Of a stretch of DNA of 64,000 bases, positions 47,199 through 59,688 are shown one piece after another. The number at the start of each line of letters is the position of its first letter. The first letter of the stretch is position 1. The notes under the pieces are model-generated. The model saw only the letters and a program-made list of their open reading frames with translations. It searched no databases and was not told the DNA's origin. Source of the DNA: Cryptomeria japonica (Eukaryota; Streptophyta; Pinopsida; Cupressales; Cupressaceae); the NCBI RefSeq assembly GCF_030272615.1, contig NC_081406.1, positions 261,195,386 to 261,259,385 of the forward strand, written 5' to 3'. Position numbers and translations under genes: made by a program.

Positions 47199-48302
47199 TG
47201 TGTGTGTGAAAAGTGGATTTGTATCTGTATCTGCAATACACAACACTTCAATTAAGTCATTACATGCATGGTTAGACAGATATAAACATGAATAATTAAA
47301 CCATAACAAATCGACCCATTGCCTTCTAAAAGATGCGAGTATAAGATTGCTCTCAGATTTGTATAAGCAATCGAGTGACTAGACAACACCAAGAAGAAGG
47401 ATTTTAATCTATATGAGTATGATATTAATGCTAGATGGATGCAAGATTAATCTCACAAGATTTAAGCAATAAATGAGATAAATGATCTAAATATGTATGC
47501 AATATTCTTAATGAAGCTAGAGCAAAAGCAACATAATAACAATATATTTTCCAGGATTTTTTTTGAATGAGAGATGAGAGCCTGAATTTATAGAAAATTT
47601 AGAAAGAAACCAACGGCTGAGATCAAATGATGATGAGCGGTCAAGATTTTCCAAGAGGAAGCACAATCGAGGTGAATTGATGTGATTGGATGTTTTTCTT
47701 AGTTTTAAAGGAAATTGAACTAAAATTAAGATAAAATCAAAAAAATTGATTTATTCTCTATTTCATTCAATTTTAATATTTAATTATTTTAATTGCTTTC
47801 TTTGAGATTATTTATCAATTTTCAATTTGTTTTTTTTTCAAGATTATCTCCAATTGATTTCTTTTCTCAAATTTTAATTTTGTTTTGGTCAGTTAATTCC
47901 CTTTTTGATTTATTTCCATTTTTGAAGATTTGTGCTCATAATTTCCAATTCCTCTTTCTTGATTTGTTTCCTTTTTTGAAGATTTATGGCAAATTGATTG
48001 ATTTAATTAAATTAATTCCTCTTTTTCATGATTTAATGGCAAATTGATTTATTTAATTAAATATGCAAAAGATATTTAATTAAAATAAATAAAATAATTG
48101 TTTAAAATGATTTACTTGGAATGATTTAATTAATTAAATAAATATTTAATTAATATTGATTGATTAATTTTCCATGTGACATTTGATAATTAAAGGATTA
48201 ATTATGTGCTCAAGATTTATTTAATTGCCTTTGGTTAGGACCTTGGTGATGTTGTTGAGATTAGGGGCCCATGGTTTAGATGACCATTTTTAGGGTATTA
48301 CA
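47199..48302 (-). repeat. 5' LTR of the 13 kb element
   Basis: 1104 bases, the same length as the 3' LTR, with scattered substitutions. Starts (TG)5AAAAGTGGA and ends GGGTATTACA on the plus strand. It would drive minus-strand transcription of the gag-like frame. Confidence 0.95.
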
Positions 48303-50836
48303 CTAGGAACCTTTAGGACACAATATGACCCCTTAGCACACCATAAAACCCATAATGATACCATATGGTGTCCTAAGGAGTCGTAGGACACCATATGACT
48401 TGTTAGGACACAATATGACTCCTAACAACACCTAAGGGGTCATATTGTGTCCTAAGGGGTCATAGGACACCATATGACCCCTAACGACACTGTATGGTGT
48501 CCTAAGGGGTCACATTGTGTCCTAAGGGTTATAGGAAACCATATGACCCCCAATGACACAAAATGACTCCTAATGATACCTAAGGGGTCATATGGTGTTC
48601 TAAGAGGTCATAGGACACCATATGACTCCTTAGCACACCATGCGACCCCTAATGACACCATATAGTTTCCTAAGGGGTCATATGGTGTCCTAAGGGGTCA
48701 TAGAACACCATATGACCCCTTAGGACACCATACGATGCATAATGACACCATATGGTGTCCTAAGGGGTCATAGGACACCATATGACCCCTTAGGACACAA
48801 TACGACCCCTTAGAACATAAAATAAACCCTAACGACACCTGAGGGGTCATATAATTTCCTAAGGGTCATAGGACACCATATAACTCCTTAGTACACCATA
48901 CAACCCCTAACGACACCATATGATGTCCTAAGGGGTCATAAGGTATCCCAAGGGGTCATAGAACACCATATGACCCCTTATGACACCATATGACACATAA
49001 CGACACCAAATGGTGTCCTAAGGTGTCATATGGTGTCCTAAGGGGTCATAGGATACCATATGACACCTTAAGAGATCATATGAGCCATAACAACACCATA
49101 TGGTGTCCTAAGGGGTCATAGAACACCATATGACACCTTAGGACACCATATGACCCATAACAATACCATATGGTGTCCTAAGGGATCATAGGACACCATA
49201 TGATGCCTTAGAACACAATATGACCCTTTATGACATCATATAGTGTCCTAAGGGGTCATAGGACACCATATGACCCCTTATGACATAATATGACCCCTAA
49301 CAACGCCATATAGTGTCATAAGAAGTTATATGGTCTCCTAAGGGGTTATAGAACACCATATAACTCCTTAAAACACAATAAGACCCATAACGACACCATA
49401 TGATGTCCTAAGGGGTCATATGGTGTCCTAAAGGGTCACAGGACACCATATGACCTCTTAGGACATAATATGACCCCTAACAAAACCTAATGGATCAGAT
49501 GGTGTCTAAGGGGTCATACGATGTCCTATGATCCATTAGGACACAATATGACCCCTTAGCACACCATACAACTCGCTACAACACCATATGGTGTCCTAAG
49601 GGGTCATAGGACACCATATGACCCGTTAGGACACAATATGACCCCTAACAATACCTAAGGGGTCATATGGTGTCCTAAGGGGTCATAGGATACCATATGC
49701 CCCCTTAACACACCATACAAACCCTAACGACACCATATGGTGTCCTAAAGGCTTATAGAACACCATATGACCCCTTAGGATACCATAAGACTCATAACAA
49801 CATCATATGGTGTCCTAAGGTGTCATATGGTGTCTTAAATGTTTAATGAGACACCATATGACCCTTTTGGACACAATATGACCCCTAACAACACCTGAGG
49901 GCTCATATGGTGTCCTAATGAGTCATATGATGTCCCATGGTGCTTTAAGATATAATATGACCCCTTAGCACACCATATAACCCCTAATGATGCCATATGG
50001 TATCCTAAGGGGTTATAAGATGCCATATGATATCCTAAGGTGTTATAAGATACCATATGACCCGTTAGGACACAATATGACCCCTAACAACACCTAAGGG
50101 GTCATAGGACACCATATGAACCCTTATGACACAATATAACCCTTAACGACACCTAATGGGTCATATGGTGTCCTAAGTGGTCATATGACATCCTATGACC
50201 CTTAAGACACAATATGACCCCTTAGCACACTATACAACCCCTAACGACATCATATGGTGTTCTAAGGGGTCATAAGATGCCATATGACCTGTTATGACAC
50301 AATTTGACCCCAAATGACACCTAAGGGATCATATGGTGTCCTAAGGGGTCATATGGTGTCTTAAGGGGTCATAGGATACCATATGACCCTTTAAGAGACC
50401 ATACGATCCATGATGACATCATATGGTATCCTAAGGGGTCATAGGACACCGTATGACCCCTTATGACACAATATGACCCCTAACGACACCTTAGGGGTCA
50501 TATGGTGTCCTTAGTGGTCATATGTTATCTTATGACCCCTTAGCACACCATACAAACCTTAACAACACCATACGATATCCTAAGGGTTTATAGGACACCA
50601 TATGACCCCTTAGGACACCATACGACCCATAACAAGACCATATAGTGTTTTAAGGAGTCATATGGTGTCCTAAGAGGTCATAGGACACCATATGACCCTT
50701 TAAGACATAATATGACCCCTTAGCACACCATATGACCCCTAACAACATCATATGGTATCCTAAGGGTTCATACGACACCATATGACTCATTAGGACACAA
50801 TATGACCCCTAACAACACCTAAGGGGTCATATGGTA
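48303..50836. repeat. Palindromic 20-bp array, right part
   Basis: Continuation of the array at 33885-35326, made of the same CCTAAGGGGTCATATGGTGT unit and its inverse. Together with the left part it totals about 4 kb. The right part is more degenerate, with recurring variants (ATAGTGTCC, GACACAATATGACCC). No spacers of unrelated sequence and no gene. Confidence 0.97.
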
Positions 50837-51435
50837 AAGTTAGAGGTGATGATAGGTATGATAGAGAGATGGAATTTGGGGAAGAGAGAATTAGAGAGAG
50901 TTGGGGGTAATTAGGGGTTGGGAGGAGAGGGGTGATGGGAAAGTATCAACAAAGGGAGAGAGGGAGAGATGAGGAGAGAGGTTCAAAGAGAGAGGTCTAG
51001 AGAGAAGGTAATTAGGGGAAGGGGAGGGGGGAGAGAGAGGGAGGGAGTATCAACAAAGGAAGAGGGGGGAGAGATGGGGAGAGAGCCCCCTGATTACCCT
51101 CTCTCTAGTCCATCTCTTTGTTAATACTTCCCTCTCCCCCTCTGCTCCCCCTAATTATCCTCTCTGTATCATTCTCTTCACCTCTCTCCACATCTCTCCC
51201 TCTCTCCTTTTGTTGATACTTACTCTTCTCTCTCCCTTCTTATCCGATAATTACACCCAACTCTCTCTCACATTATTTCTTTCCCTCAATTACCCTCGAT
51301 CACCTCTCTCCTCCTATGGGTTTATAGATACTTCCATCTCCCCCTCTCCCCACCCCCTAATTACTGCCTATGTCTCTCTTCACCTTTTTCCCCATCTCTC
51401 TTCTCTCTTTGTTGATACTTTGTTGATATTTTGAG
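50837..51435. repeat. Purine-rich then pyrimidine-rich low-complexity tract
   Basis: 50837-51085 is GA-rich (GGGGAGAGAGAGGGAGGGAG-type words) and 51085-51430 is TC-rich with the complementary words (CTCTCTCCCTTTGTTGATAC against GTATCAACAAAGGGAGAGAG). The two halves are roughly inverted copies and could form a hairpin. Borders the right end of the palindromic array. Confidence 0.85.
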
Positions 51436-51469
51436 ATGATTGTTACAAAAATTCATGCAATAGAGAAAT

Positions 51470-51720
51470 CATATGAAAAAGTCATGAGTTTTTTATGTTT
51501 TTAAAATTAAGGATGAATTTAAATGAATTATAATTATTTTTTAAAACAAATAATTGAATATCTACCTATTCCATATCATAGAGCTCTTAATTACCTTTCC
51601 AACGCATGTAAAAAATCAAATTTTCAATATAAAACACAAAAGTTATGCCCAATTTACTAAAATATATATTTTTTAATTTTTTCAAAAACGGATATTTGAT
51701 TTTAAAACATAAATTTTTCC
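51470..51720 (-). repeat. Dispersed repeat, inverted partner of 14700-14935
   Basis: Its reverse complement shows ATCCGTTTTT, GGGCATAACTTTTGTG, GATTTTTTACATGCGTTGGA and TAATTAAGAG in the order found at 14700-14935. No coding frame. Confidence 0.65.
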
Positions 51721-53578
51721 CTCCATATTTTCGTTCGGGATTTCTTTGGGATTTGGCTTGGAAGTGACAAGCCTAGAAAGTCAACTGAAAAAACGTGTTT
51801 TTCAGTATTCCTTGATTTTCTAGACTTTACATTGGTGGCTGACGACTTGTTTTATAGCCAAAATTGATAAAATGAAAAGTGTTTCTTAAGGACATTCTCA
51901 GATTTCCAACAATATAAGGCTTGTATTATTTCAACTTTAATAAATAATTATTATTTATTTTCTAATTGAATTCTGACAAAAGTCACAATTGATAGACTGA
52001 TTGAAAAACATAACTTTCAAACCGCATAACATTTTTTGAATCCGAAACATGTGTACAATCCTATGCTTTGTCTACTATAGGGAAAAAATTTTAAAAATTG
52101 AATTTCATAAGGTTTTGACCAAGTTAAGGTGGTCAGACGTAGGAGTTTCTGAATTTCTGAAAAGTTGTAGTAAAAAAATCATAAATAATTATTTACTTTA
52201 TAAAAAATTATAAAAAAATATGTGTCACATTTGAACACGAGTCTAATACTTATATTATAAATCTTATAAAAAAATATTATAATTTGATTGTGAATAGGGT
52301 GGTTGGACATACACCTACTTCTTATCTTTTTCTTGAAATTTTAGTACCACTGCATTGAAATTTGAAATTTTCATGAAATAGGATTTTTTTTTTCAAAAAA
52401 AAACTAGTAGCTTAGAAACTGAATTCAATTTTCTATAGATTCTCTTCTTACATATTTTAAAAATAATGTTCATAACTTATTCAATTTTTGCATGTCAAGT
52501 TGCATAACTTTGATTTTTTGAAATTTCATTGGCACTTAAGGGCCTGTTTTGGCATACCATGATCCTGCACATACCCTCCCAATTAAATTCATCCCAAAAC
52601 ATACTAATCCTTTCAAATTCACATTTCTAAATTCACACATTTTCCATTTTCCATATTTCATTTTCCAAATATTCTCCATAAATAATTTCAAAAACATACT
52701 TCATTTTCAACTCACATTTCTAAATTTACACATTCTCCAAATTGCCTCTTCATCCAGACATTTTCTTAATTAATTTCCACATCACTCATCAAATTCCTCC
52801 AAATTAAATTCACCCCCCATTTTTTTCTCCATTTTCTCATAAATCATTTTCAAATCATATTTCCTATTCACACATCATTTCCAAACACACTTCTCATTCA
52901 CATATCTTTCATCTTTGTCCATTTTTCAAACCATACTACATTTTCAAATCATACTCACAAATATTTCATAGGTCATTTTCTAAACACGTCCATATTTCAT
53001 CTTCTCAATTTATCTTCAAATTCACCCTTCTTTCATAAAGTCATTTCCCCTTCATTCATCAAATTCAAATCATTTCAAAAAAAATAATAATTCATTTTCA
53101 CCTCACATCTACTTTATTATCTTATTTCCACATAAATCACAAAAAATTCCAAGGTTTTCACTCACTCCAAAACATCAAATTCCATTCAACTCTCAACATA
53201 CAAAGGTCTTGTCCTTAGTTCTTTCAAGATATTGCTAATCACAACAACAAATACTTTCTATTGTCTCTACATCTAGAATCAATCATCCTAAGGGGCATTA
53301 CTAAGCATCTTAAATAGGTTAAAACTAGCTTTTGAGTGCATCCTCTCATAGCTAGGTAGCTTGTGCCTTGTAAAACACAAAACCTCGCTACACCTCATCT
53401 CACAATTATTTGAAACCAAGCAAGCAATTTCAAAAAGAACTTTGTTTATATACAACCTTTGGTAAAAGGAGGTACTCATCCATACACATTTCAACTCATC
53501 TTCATCATCATAAAATCTTGGTACTATCAAAGGAGATCAAACACACACTTTTTCACCTACAACTATGTGGTTCACAAC
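51721..53578 (+). other. Noncoding leader-like sequence before the decayed gag
   Basis: AT-rich to about 52550, then a CAT/TTC-rich tract (52560-53260; ATTTTCCATATTTCATTTTC-type words). It may include LTR or leader sequence of the element at 53.6 kb, but I could not define LTR ends. Confidence 0.4.
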
Positions 53579-56500
53579 ATGGCTAGGACTAGGTCTCAGA
53601 TTAGAGACAAACTCAAAATGAAATATGGGAAGAAGAGGAAGAGGTTGTTAACCCCTTTTCTAGAAGATAAGGCCCAAACACCCCTACACAAGCACAAATA
53701 GAAGAAGCAACTCGTAATCCCAAATTTTAATAGACTTTTTGAGGAAATTCTTAGGGGAAATGCTGATGCCCATTTTTTAAAACTTGCTCAAGAAGGAGCC
53801 AAACTTCCCATAGACTTTGATGTATGGCAATTGAGGGATGTACCCGAACAAGCCCAACATAGCCATAGGCAAGAACCAAATCAAGATGACATGAGGAAAA
53901 GGAATACCTACAACTATGATGATTACTATCAACAAGGAAACATCCTGCCTCATCCTATAGAAATGAATATGTTGAGACAACAGATGCAAGACCTCGCCCA
54001 ACAAGTACACTTAGGAAGGTCACAAAAGTATATTCTCTCAAAGATATTTGTCCATATCCATTTGATAGAAACATATACATGCCTTCTTTCCCATTCAACT
54101 TTGAAACCCCAAAGTTTGATAAATACAAAGGAAAGGGAGACTCTAGAGATCATGTGCGAGAATTTTACTCCGCTGCTTAGAGATCGCATATAAGGACACA
54201 TTTAATCCGCCTTTTCCCCAAAATTTGGGAGGCTTAGCCATGCAATGGTTCTCACACCTACTCGGTGGGATCAAGACCTTTGAGGGCCTAGTACAAAAAG
54301 TTATCACTCATCATGCACATAACATAGAATGAGATGTCTCTATGGCTGATCTATGCAATACAAAATAAAAGAATGATGAGATATTCTCAACATTCTTACA
54401 AAGATGGAGACATATTTCTAGTAGACGTTCCTTCCCCATTCCCGAAGAATAATTAGTTGAAATTTTTATTTCAAAATTAAATGAGGAAATGGAATTGTAC
54501 TTAGACATAAAATGTTCAGACACTTTCAAAGATGTGATAGCCCAAGGACTTAAAATTGAGAAAGCCCTTATGAAAAAAGGGAGTTGTTAAGATATACAAT
54601 GACAACAAGGAAGGTCCATGCCCAACCTACAAGAATGACAAACCAAAATTTTGGGCCAAGAACAAAAACATTGTTAACGATGGTGTTGTGGACACACGAA
54701 CAATCAAAATTGCTCAACCCATAGTCAAAATTGCAGGGCAAGCAGATAATCGCAACAAAGCCACTACCAATCAAGGTAATCCCCAAAACAATCAAAGAAA
54801 TCAAACTCCAAATACACAGGAAGAGGAACCTAAAAATAGGTACCCTACCTACAAGCCCAATAACACATACTCACCATTGGGAGAATTTCTTGAAAATATC
54901 TTACGACAACTCATCTCTTCGGATCTCATCACATTACCTAAAACATCACACTATGAACCACAGAGTAAACCTTCATGGTGGAGAGATAATGAGTATTGTG
55001 AATTTCACCAGGGAAAAGGACACAAAACAAGTAACTTCTATCGGTTAAAAGATATCGTTCAAGACCTCGTTGATTGAGGTGACATAGAAGTCAATGGTCA
55101 CAATGCCAAAACTTCCAATACTGATCATACCACATTAAAAAGTCCACTCCCATCATACGAGAAAGGAGGTCCCTCCCATTAAGGTAAGAACCAAGATAAC
55201 ACGACAAATTATACATGCACACCATATACTTATATTGTCAACCACCTTTATGATGCCAATGAACAAGTTGCAACCATTACCATTAAAGGTAAAGATCCCA
55301 CATGCAACGTTGTTACTCATCATAGTAATATTACTGTACAAGGAGCACCATCAAGAGCGATTAGATAAGACACCAACACTTATCTCCATACTAGAGATTT
55401 TGCGCTTATCACCCTCATATAAAACCATCTTAGGCCAAGCTCTCCAAACAACATGAGTTCCACTCGACCTAAATATAGATCAATTTCAAGCCATGGTTAG
55501 AAATATCAAATCATCCCCATGTCTCACTTTCACTAAAAGTGATGATGTATCGTGTTAGCATCCGCATAATGCCCCTCTACACATTGAGGGATTCATACAC
55601 CAACACAGAATCAAGAGAGTCTTGATTGACAATGGAGTAGGCCTTAACATTTGCACCCTGCAAATGATCACAACATTGGGATATTCAGAAGAAGCAGTAG
55701 ATGTCAGAAAGAGGATTACCATTAAATCCTATGATGATGCAGAGCATTCCTCAAAAGGGTGTGTCACTCTACGAGTACGGGTGGGACCTATGGTAAAAGA
55801 TGTGGTTTTCCAAGTCCTAGACTTACCTCTTCTGTACAATCTCCTACTAGGTAGACCATGGATCTATGCCATGCAAGAAGTACCATCTACCTACCATTAG
55901 TGCATAAAATTCCCACATCATGGTGTAGAAATTACTATCTTGGGTGATGCTAACTCATTTTCCTATTGTCACAATATAAGGCATCAACCAGATATCATAG
56001 TGCCTAGAAACAAAGAAGCCACCACGTCCTCATCATACATCCACCTAGCTTCTCTTACCAGTACATCAATCCCTACACCCAAACAGGAAAAGCTGAAAAT
56101 GAAATTAAGAGATGAAGGCCTAGGAGAGTATAATATTAGTCAAATTTTCTATGTTGGCCAACTACCCCTCTCACCTAGGACTCATGGAAAACTACAATAG
56201 TCACTCAAGCCACTTATTGTAGCCAACACCACTACAGTTGATGGATTCATCCCAGGAAGATCACAAGAATAGGAAATTATTGATGAAGATTTGGTAGGAT
56301 GGATCTACAAAGACCCTTTCGACATAGCTAGACAACAGGTTAGGATCCTAACAGAGAGGTATGGTAAAGGTTTTACCCTAATGCAAAAGATGGGCTATGA
56401 TGGCCATAGTGCATTGGGCTCCCACAAACAAGGTGTACAAGAGCCATTGCAACTGTTGTTACAACCATGTGATACGACTGGAATCGGCTTCAATCATGGT

Positions 56501-56752
56501 TCAGGAGACTCTCCTAAACTCAAGATTCCAAGAAAACAAAAAGAAGACCACTTCTAAGATCACCCCTTCTAGAAGCAGGACAATGTCTATTGCAAATCAA
56601 CCTACAAGATCAACAAATTTTAGTCACCAAAGCACTTCTCAAAGTAAGCAAAGGAGTTATGTTGCCCGCCAAACTATCACTCTTGGGATAAAACTCTTGT
56701 CCACTTCATACACCCAAGCAACATTCAATGTGTCCAACAGAGATCTGAGGTG
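53579..56752 (+). pseudogene. Ty3-type Gag-protease-G-patch region, heavily decayed
   Basis: Starts at ATG 53579 (MARTRSQIRDKLKMKYGKKR). Across several frames it reads YPFDRNIYMPSFPFNFETPK, FDKYKGKGDSRDHVREFY (near 54050-54180), a Gag core with FPIPEE and YLDIKCSDTFKDVIAQGLKI (to 54580), a knuckle-like CEFHQGKGHKTSNFYRLK (about 54995-55050, with Phe where the third Cys should be), a retropepsin RVLIDNGVGLNICTLQMIT with LLLGRPWIYAM (about 55610-55880), and a G-patch domain GKGFTLMQKMGYDGHSALGS (about 56360-56430). G-patch segments after the protease are known in some retroelements and betaretroviruses. Many stops and frameshifts; no polymerase follows. Confidence 0.85.
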
Positions 56753-56959
56753 ATCAAAAGTGCATTGTGAATCGGTGAACATTGTTGAAGGTTTTGAAAG
56801 TGTGAAACCCTAGCTTAGGAGCAGGAAAGCTATTTATTAGCAAATCCTACTCTTTGCTTCAAAGTTTTTTCATATTATAGTATGAATACTTTGCATCTAG
56901 TTGATGTGATCAAGAGTCCACGATGAGTTTTTAAATGACATTCATTTAAATTAGAGTAA
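56753..56959 (+). other. Junction between two decayed elements
   Basis: About 200 bases without coding similarity, where the Gag-G-patch region ends and the next accessory ORF begins. No LTR end is obvious. Confidence 0.35.
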
Positions 56960-59056
56960 ACAAACCTCGTCGGTGCCCTATCTAGTGTACCGTATGGAGT
57001 TTTGCATGTTGAAGATGTCAGATCTTTTGGTCATTGCAAAATGGAGGACACATGTGTATCAGTTATTTATGAATAGTATAGATCATTGTGTGATAACAAG
57101 GGCATATTGAAAGAAGAGTTTAAAAGTATCATTAAGAAAGGGTTTCATCATGTAGTTAACTTCATTAATGATTTTGATAATGAGTTAGTTAGATTTGTTT
57201 TGAGTTGCATTCATGATCAATTTATGTGGTTGGATTGACCACATAAAATAACAAAGGACGTCATTCATGTAGTAATCGGATTTTGCTCAACTGGTGAAGT
57301 ACCCTTACTTAGATCTGTACCCAAGAATGATGTTGAGAAGATGACAAGATCAAGATGGGATGGTAGAGCCATGATAGTAAACAAAAATGATCCACCTATG
57401 AAATATGCCTCTATGGTGATCGGGTATAAAATCTACTATTCTAGCAGAATGAACAACATACCGATAACAACTATTCATACTGCCTATTGGATGGTAAACG
57501 AGAATGTTGAATATGATTTAGCAGAGGCATTAGGAAGTCAACTGATGGTGAATCTAGAAGCTGTAAAGAAAGACAAGAAGCTAAGATTAAAATTTGGACA
57601 ATTGATTTTGGGATTATTTTTCTATTTCCAAAACCATTTTCCCAGTATTGGAGATGTTCAATGGATTGAAGGTACCCCTGCACTACTTCAGATGAAGAAT
57701 AGTATTAGTATATTGAAGGACAAGTTTGATAATATTTCATGGGGTTACTTCAAGGAATTTCAAAAGAAAATGCATGCTAGAGAGCGTATACCGATAGAAG
57801 TAGTCAACCGGTATGAGAAGACAATTTGTTGCATGGTGGATATTGACACCTGTATGATGGAAGAAGTTATCCCTAGGACCACATGGCTATTACCTATGGG
57901 ATATGAGGTAGACAAGGATCTACTCATTTATTATGCTAACCATTTGTTAGAGCAACCGATGGATACCACTACAAAGAGATATGGGACTTACAAAGAAAAA
58001 TCTCTACAAGTTCACTCTGAGCTGCAGAGACCAGTGATTGCTAAGAAGATAAGGAAGGAGGTTGAAGAATTTGCTGAGTGGGAAGGTTTCACAAAAGAGC
58101 ATATAGAAAAAGAAAAGGCCAAGTATGCAATAGAGCAAGGTGAAACATCAACTGTACCTACCAGTACCCCTACCAATACCCCTACCAGTAAGACTAGAGC
58201 TGCAAAAGCCAAAGCAGCAGAGAAGAAGATGGAAGAAGACAAACTGATTGAATCACAAAGAGGGAAACCATCTAAAATTCAGTTCCGGAGAAAGCAGAAA
58301 TTTATTGACCCACCTGCTGAACTAGTTCAAACTAGAAAGAGGAAGGAGAAACAAGCCCACAAACCGACAAATGATGAAGAGGCTACTGAATCAGAGGAGG
58401 ATAAAATAACACTTAGAGAAAGTGTTAAGAATCCTAAAGAAAATGGTAAGGGTAAGTCACCTAAGAAATCATTTATACTAGAAGATTCTTTCAATAGAAT
58501 GATTCAAATAATGAAGGATTATGGGATATACAAAGGTTTGAATACATTGTTTGTTCATTTATCTAAAAGTCAACAAAGGGAGATTGAAGATGCAGTCATC
58601 TTTAGTATGAATAAATATAGAAGATACCTCATTGAGTTGTAAGGGGAGATTCCCAATTATTTGTATAATCTAATTGATGGAAGGTGGCAGGCAACCATTA
58701 GCCATGATAAAGAATTCATTGATTATATCTTTAAGCACCTACAATCGGAAGCAAGTGAAGAAGAAATTGAATAGATAAAGGTTAATGCAAGGGCATCTTT
58801 TAGATCCAAGAAGAGATTAGCAAGAATTTTAATAGGAGAGACTGAATCAGTCCAGAAGGAGATTGATATTTTGATCAAGAAGGCTTTAGGTGTCATTCCA
58901 GATGAAGATGAAGAAAAATATGAACAAGTTGAGGAAGATAGTTCTCAAAAGCCAAAGGCAAAAGAACTTCTTAAAGGTGTTAAGATCACAGATTGTATCA
59001 TGTGTGTTTCTATTATTGTGTTTATCTTTATTCTTGTTGCAGTTGATCAGATTTGA
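56960..59056 (+). pseudogene. Accessory retroelement ORF of unknown function, four in-frame stops
   Basis: One plus-strand frame of about 700 codons, interrupted by TAG 57074-57076, TGA 57236-57238, TAA 58640-58642 and TAG 58772-58774 without a frameshift; the longest open piece is 433 codons (57341-58642). Early motifs: VLHVEDVRSFGHCKM, IIKKGFHHVVNFINDF, IHVVIGFCSTGEVPLL. The middle has a mixed helical domain (KFGQLILGLFFYFQNHFPSI, DIDTCMMEEVIPRTTWLLPM). Then comes a Lys/Glu-rich, Thr/Pro-rich tail and a final helical segment. It resembles the additional ORFs placed after polymerase in plant Copia elements; function unknown. The last 20 codons (a hydrophobic CIMCVSIIVFIFILVAVDQI) are probably LTR sequence read through rather than protein. 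Confidence 0.6.
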
Positions 59057-59118
59057 GATTGTGTTTAATTTATTTAATCCCGTGAAAACTGATTCACTCC
59101 CCCTCTCAGTTTTCCTTC
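58985..59118 (+). mobile_element. Copia LTR U5-like tail
   Basis: The order GTGTTTATCTTTATTCTTGT, a T-rich stretch, then GAAAACTGATTCACTCCCCC and TCTCAGTTTT corresponds to the U5 end of the Copia LTRs at 3099-3879 and 62693-63470 (read on their own strand). Here it directly follows the accessory ORF, so U3 and the polypurine tract have been lost. Confidence 0.45.
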
Positions 59119-59520
59119 ATTATTGTTGCCAAAAAATATTTCCTCTCCATTAGAGAGATCATTAATAGGAGTATTTAATCTTTCCTCATGAATAAAAGGT
59201 ATTTGAGGAGGGGTACAAGAAATCATAAATGTTTTATTTATAGGAGGAATACCATGTATAGAGAGTAAGGTTACATTAAGGAATGTGTTTATTATATCAT
59301 CATCTTCCTCTAGGATATCCTTATGAGAGAAGGAAATTTTAGGAGAAAGATAAACATTATTCATCAAACAAGTGTTTATAATCTCTTCTTGCACTAAAGT
59401 GTCTTCAAGAGTAAGAGGATCTTGGGAAGAGGGAAAATCATAGCCATGGATGAAAGAAAAACATGAGCTATAATCATATGCACAAAAGGGAACATTATGG
59501 AGATCTTGAATTAAATTTTA
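59119..59520 (-). CDS. Partial ORF of unknown family in the family A element
   Basis: A minus-strand frame from about 59510 continues through 59394 to the junction at about 59119, where it is truncated by Copia sequence. Readable pieces are NVPFCAYDYSSCFSFIHGYD, TCLMNNVYLSPKISFSHKDI and TPPQIPFIHEERLNTPINDL. It is acidic with many Ile, Asn and Pro and no recognised domain. It lies 170 bases inside the 5' LTR of the element, the place for a leader or gag-type ORF. Confidence 0.35.
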
Positions 59521-59670
59521 AGTTGAATTAGCAAAGAAAGATAACTACTCCATTTATCAAATCTACTTATGATATGCAATAACCAAATAAGTTTTCACTC
59601 AATATATGCAATGTAATTATAAAAAATTAGTTCTGAAAACACCAAATCAGAAATATGGAAAATGTAAGAA

Positions 59671-59688
59671 GCATCGGGTTCACCAAAA
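59671..59688 (-). other. Primer-binding site of the family A element
   Basis: On the minus strand the LTR end is followed by TTTTGGTGAACCCGATGC; shares TTTGGTGAACCCGA with 8040-8054 and 31157-31171. Confidence 0.75.

Larger units (their letters stand above)
35327..48302 (-). mobile_element. 13 kb LTR retrotransposon without polymerase, with a PMD gene on the opposite strand
   Basis: Two LTRs of 1104 bases each (35327-36430 and 47199-48302), flanked by TTAGG (35322-35326) and CTAGG (48303-48307), a target duplication with one change. It splits the palindromic array. Order on the minus strand: 5' LTR, tRNA-Lys-type primer-binding site, leader of about 2 kb, a gag-like frame, a T-rich region with an inverted LTR fragment, a PMD gene running the other way, tandem CTTGATTGATC repeats, polypurine tract, 3' LTR. 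No polymerase or integrase is seen. Plant Ty3-type (Tat lineage) elements are known to carry extra ORFs, some antisense. Confidence 0.92.
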
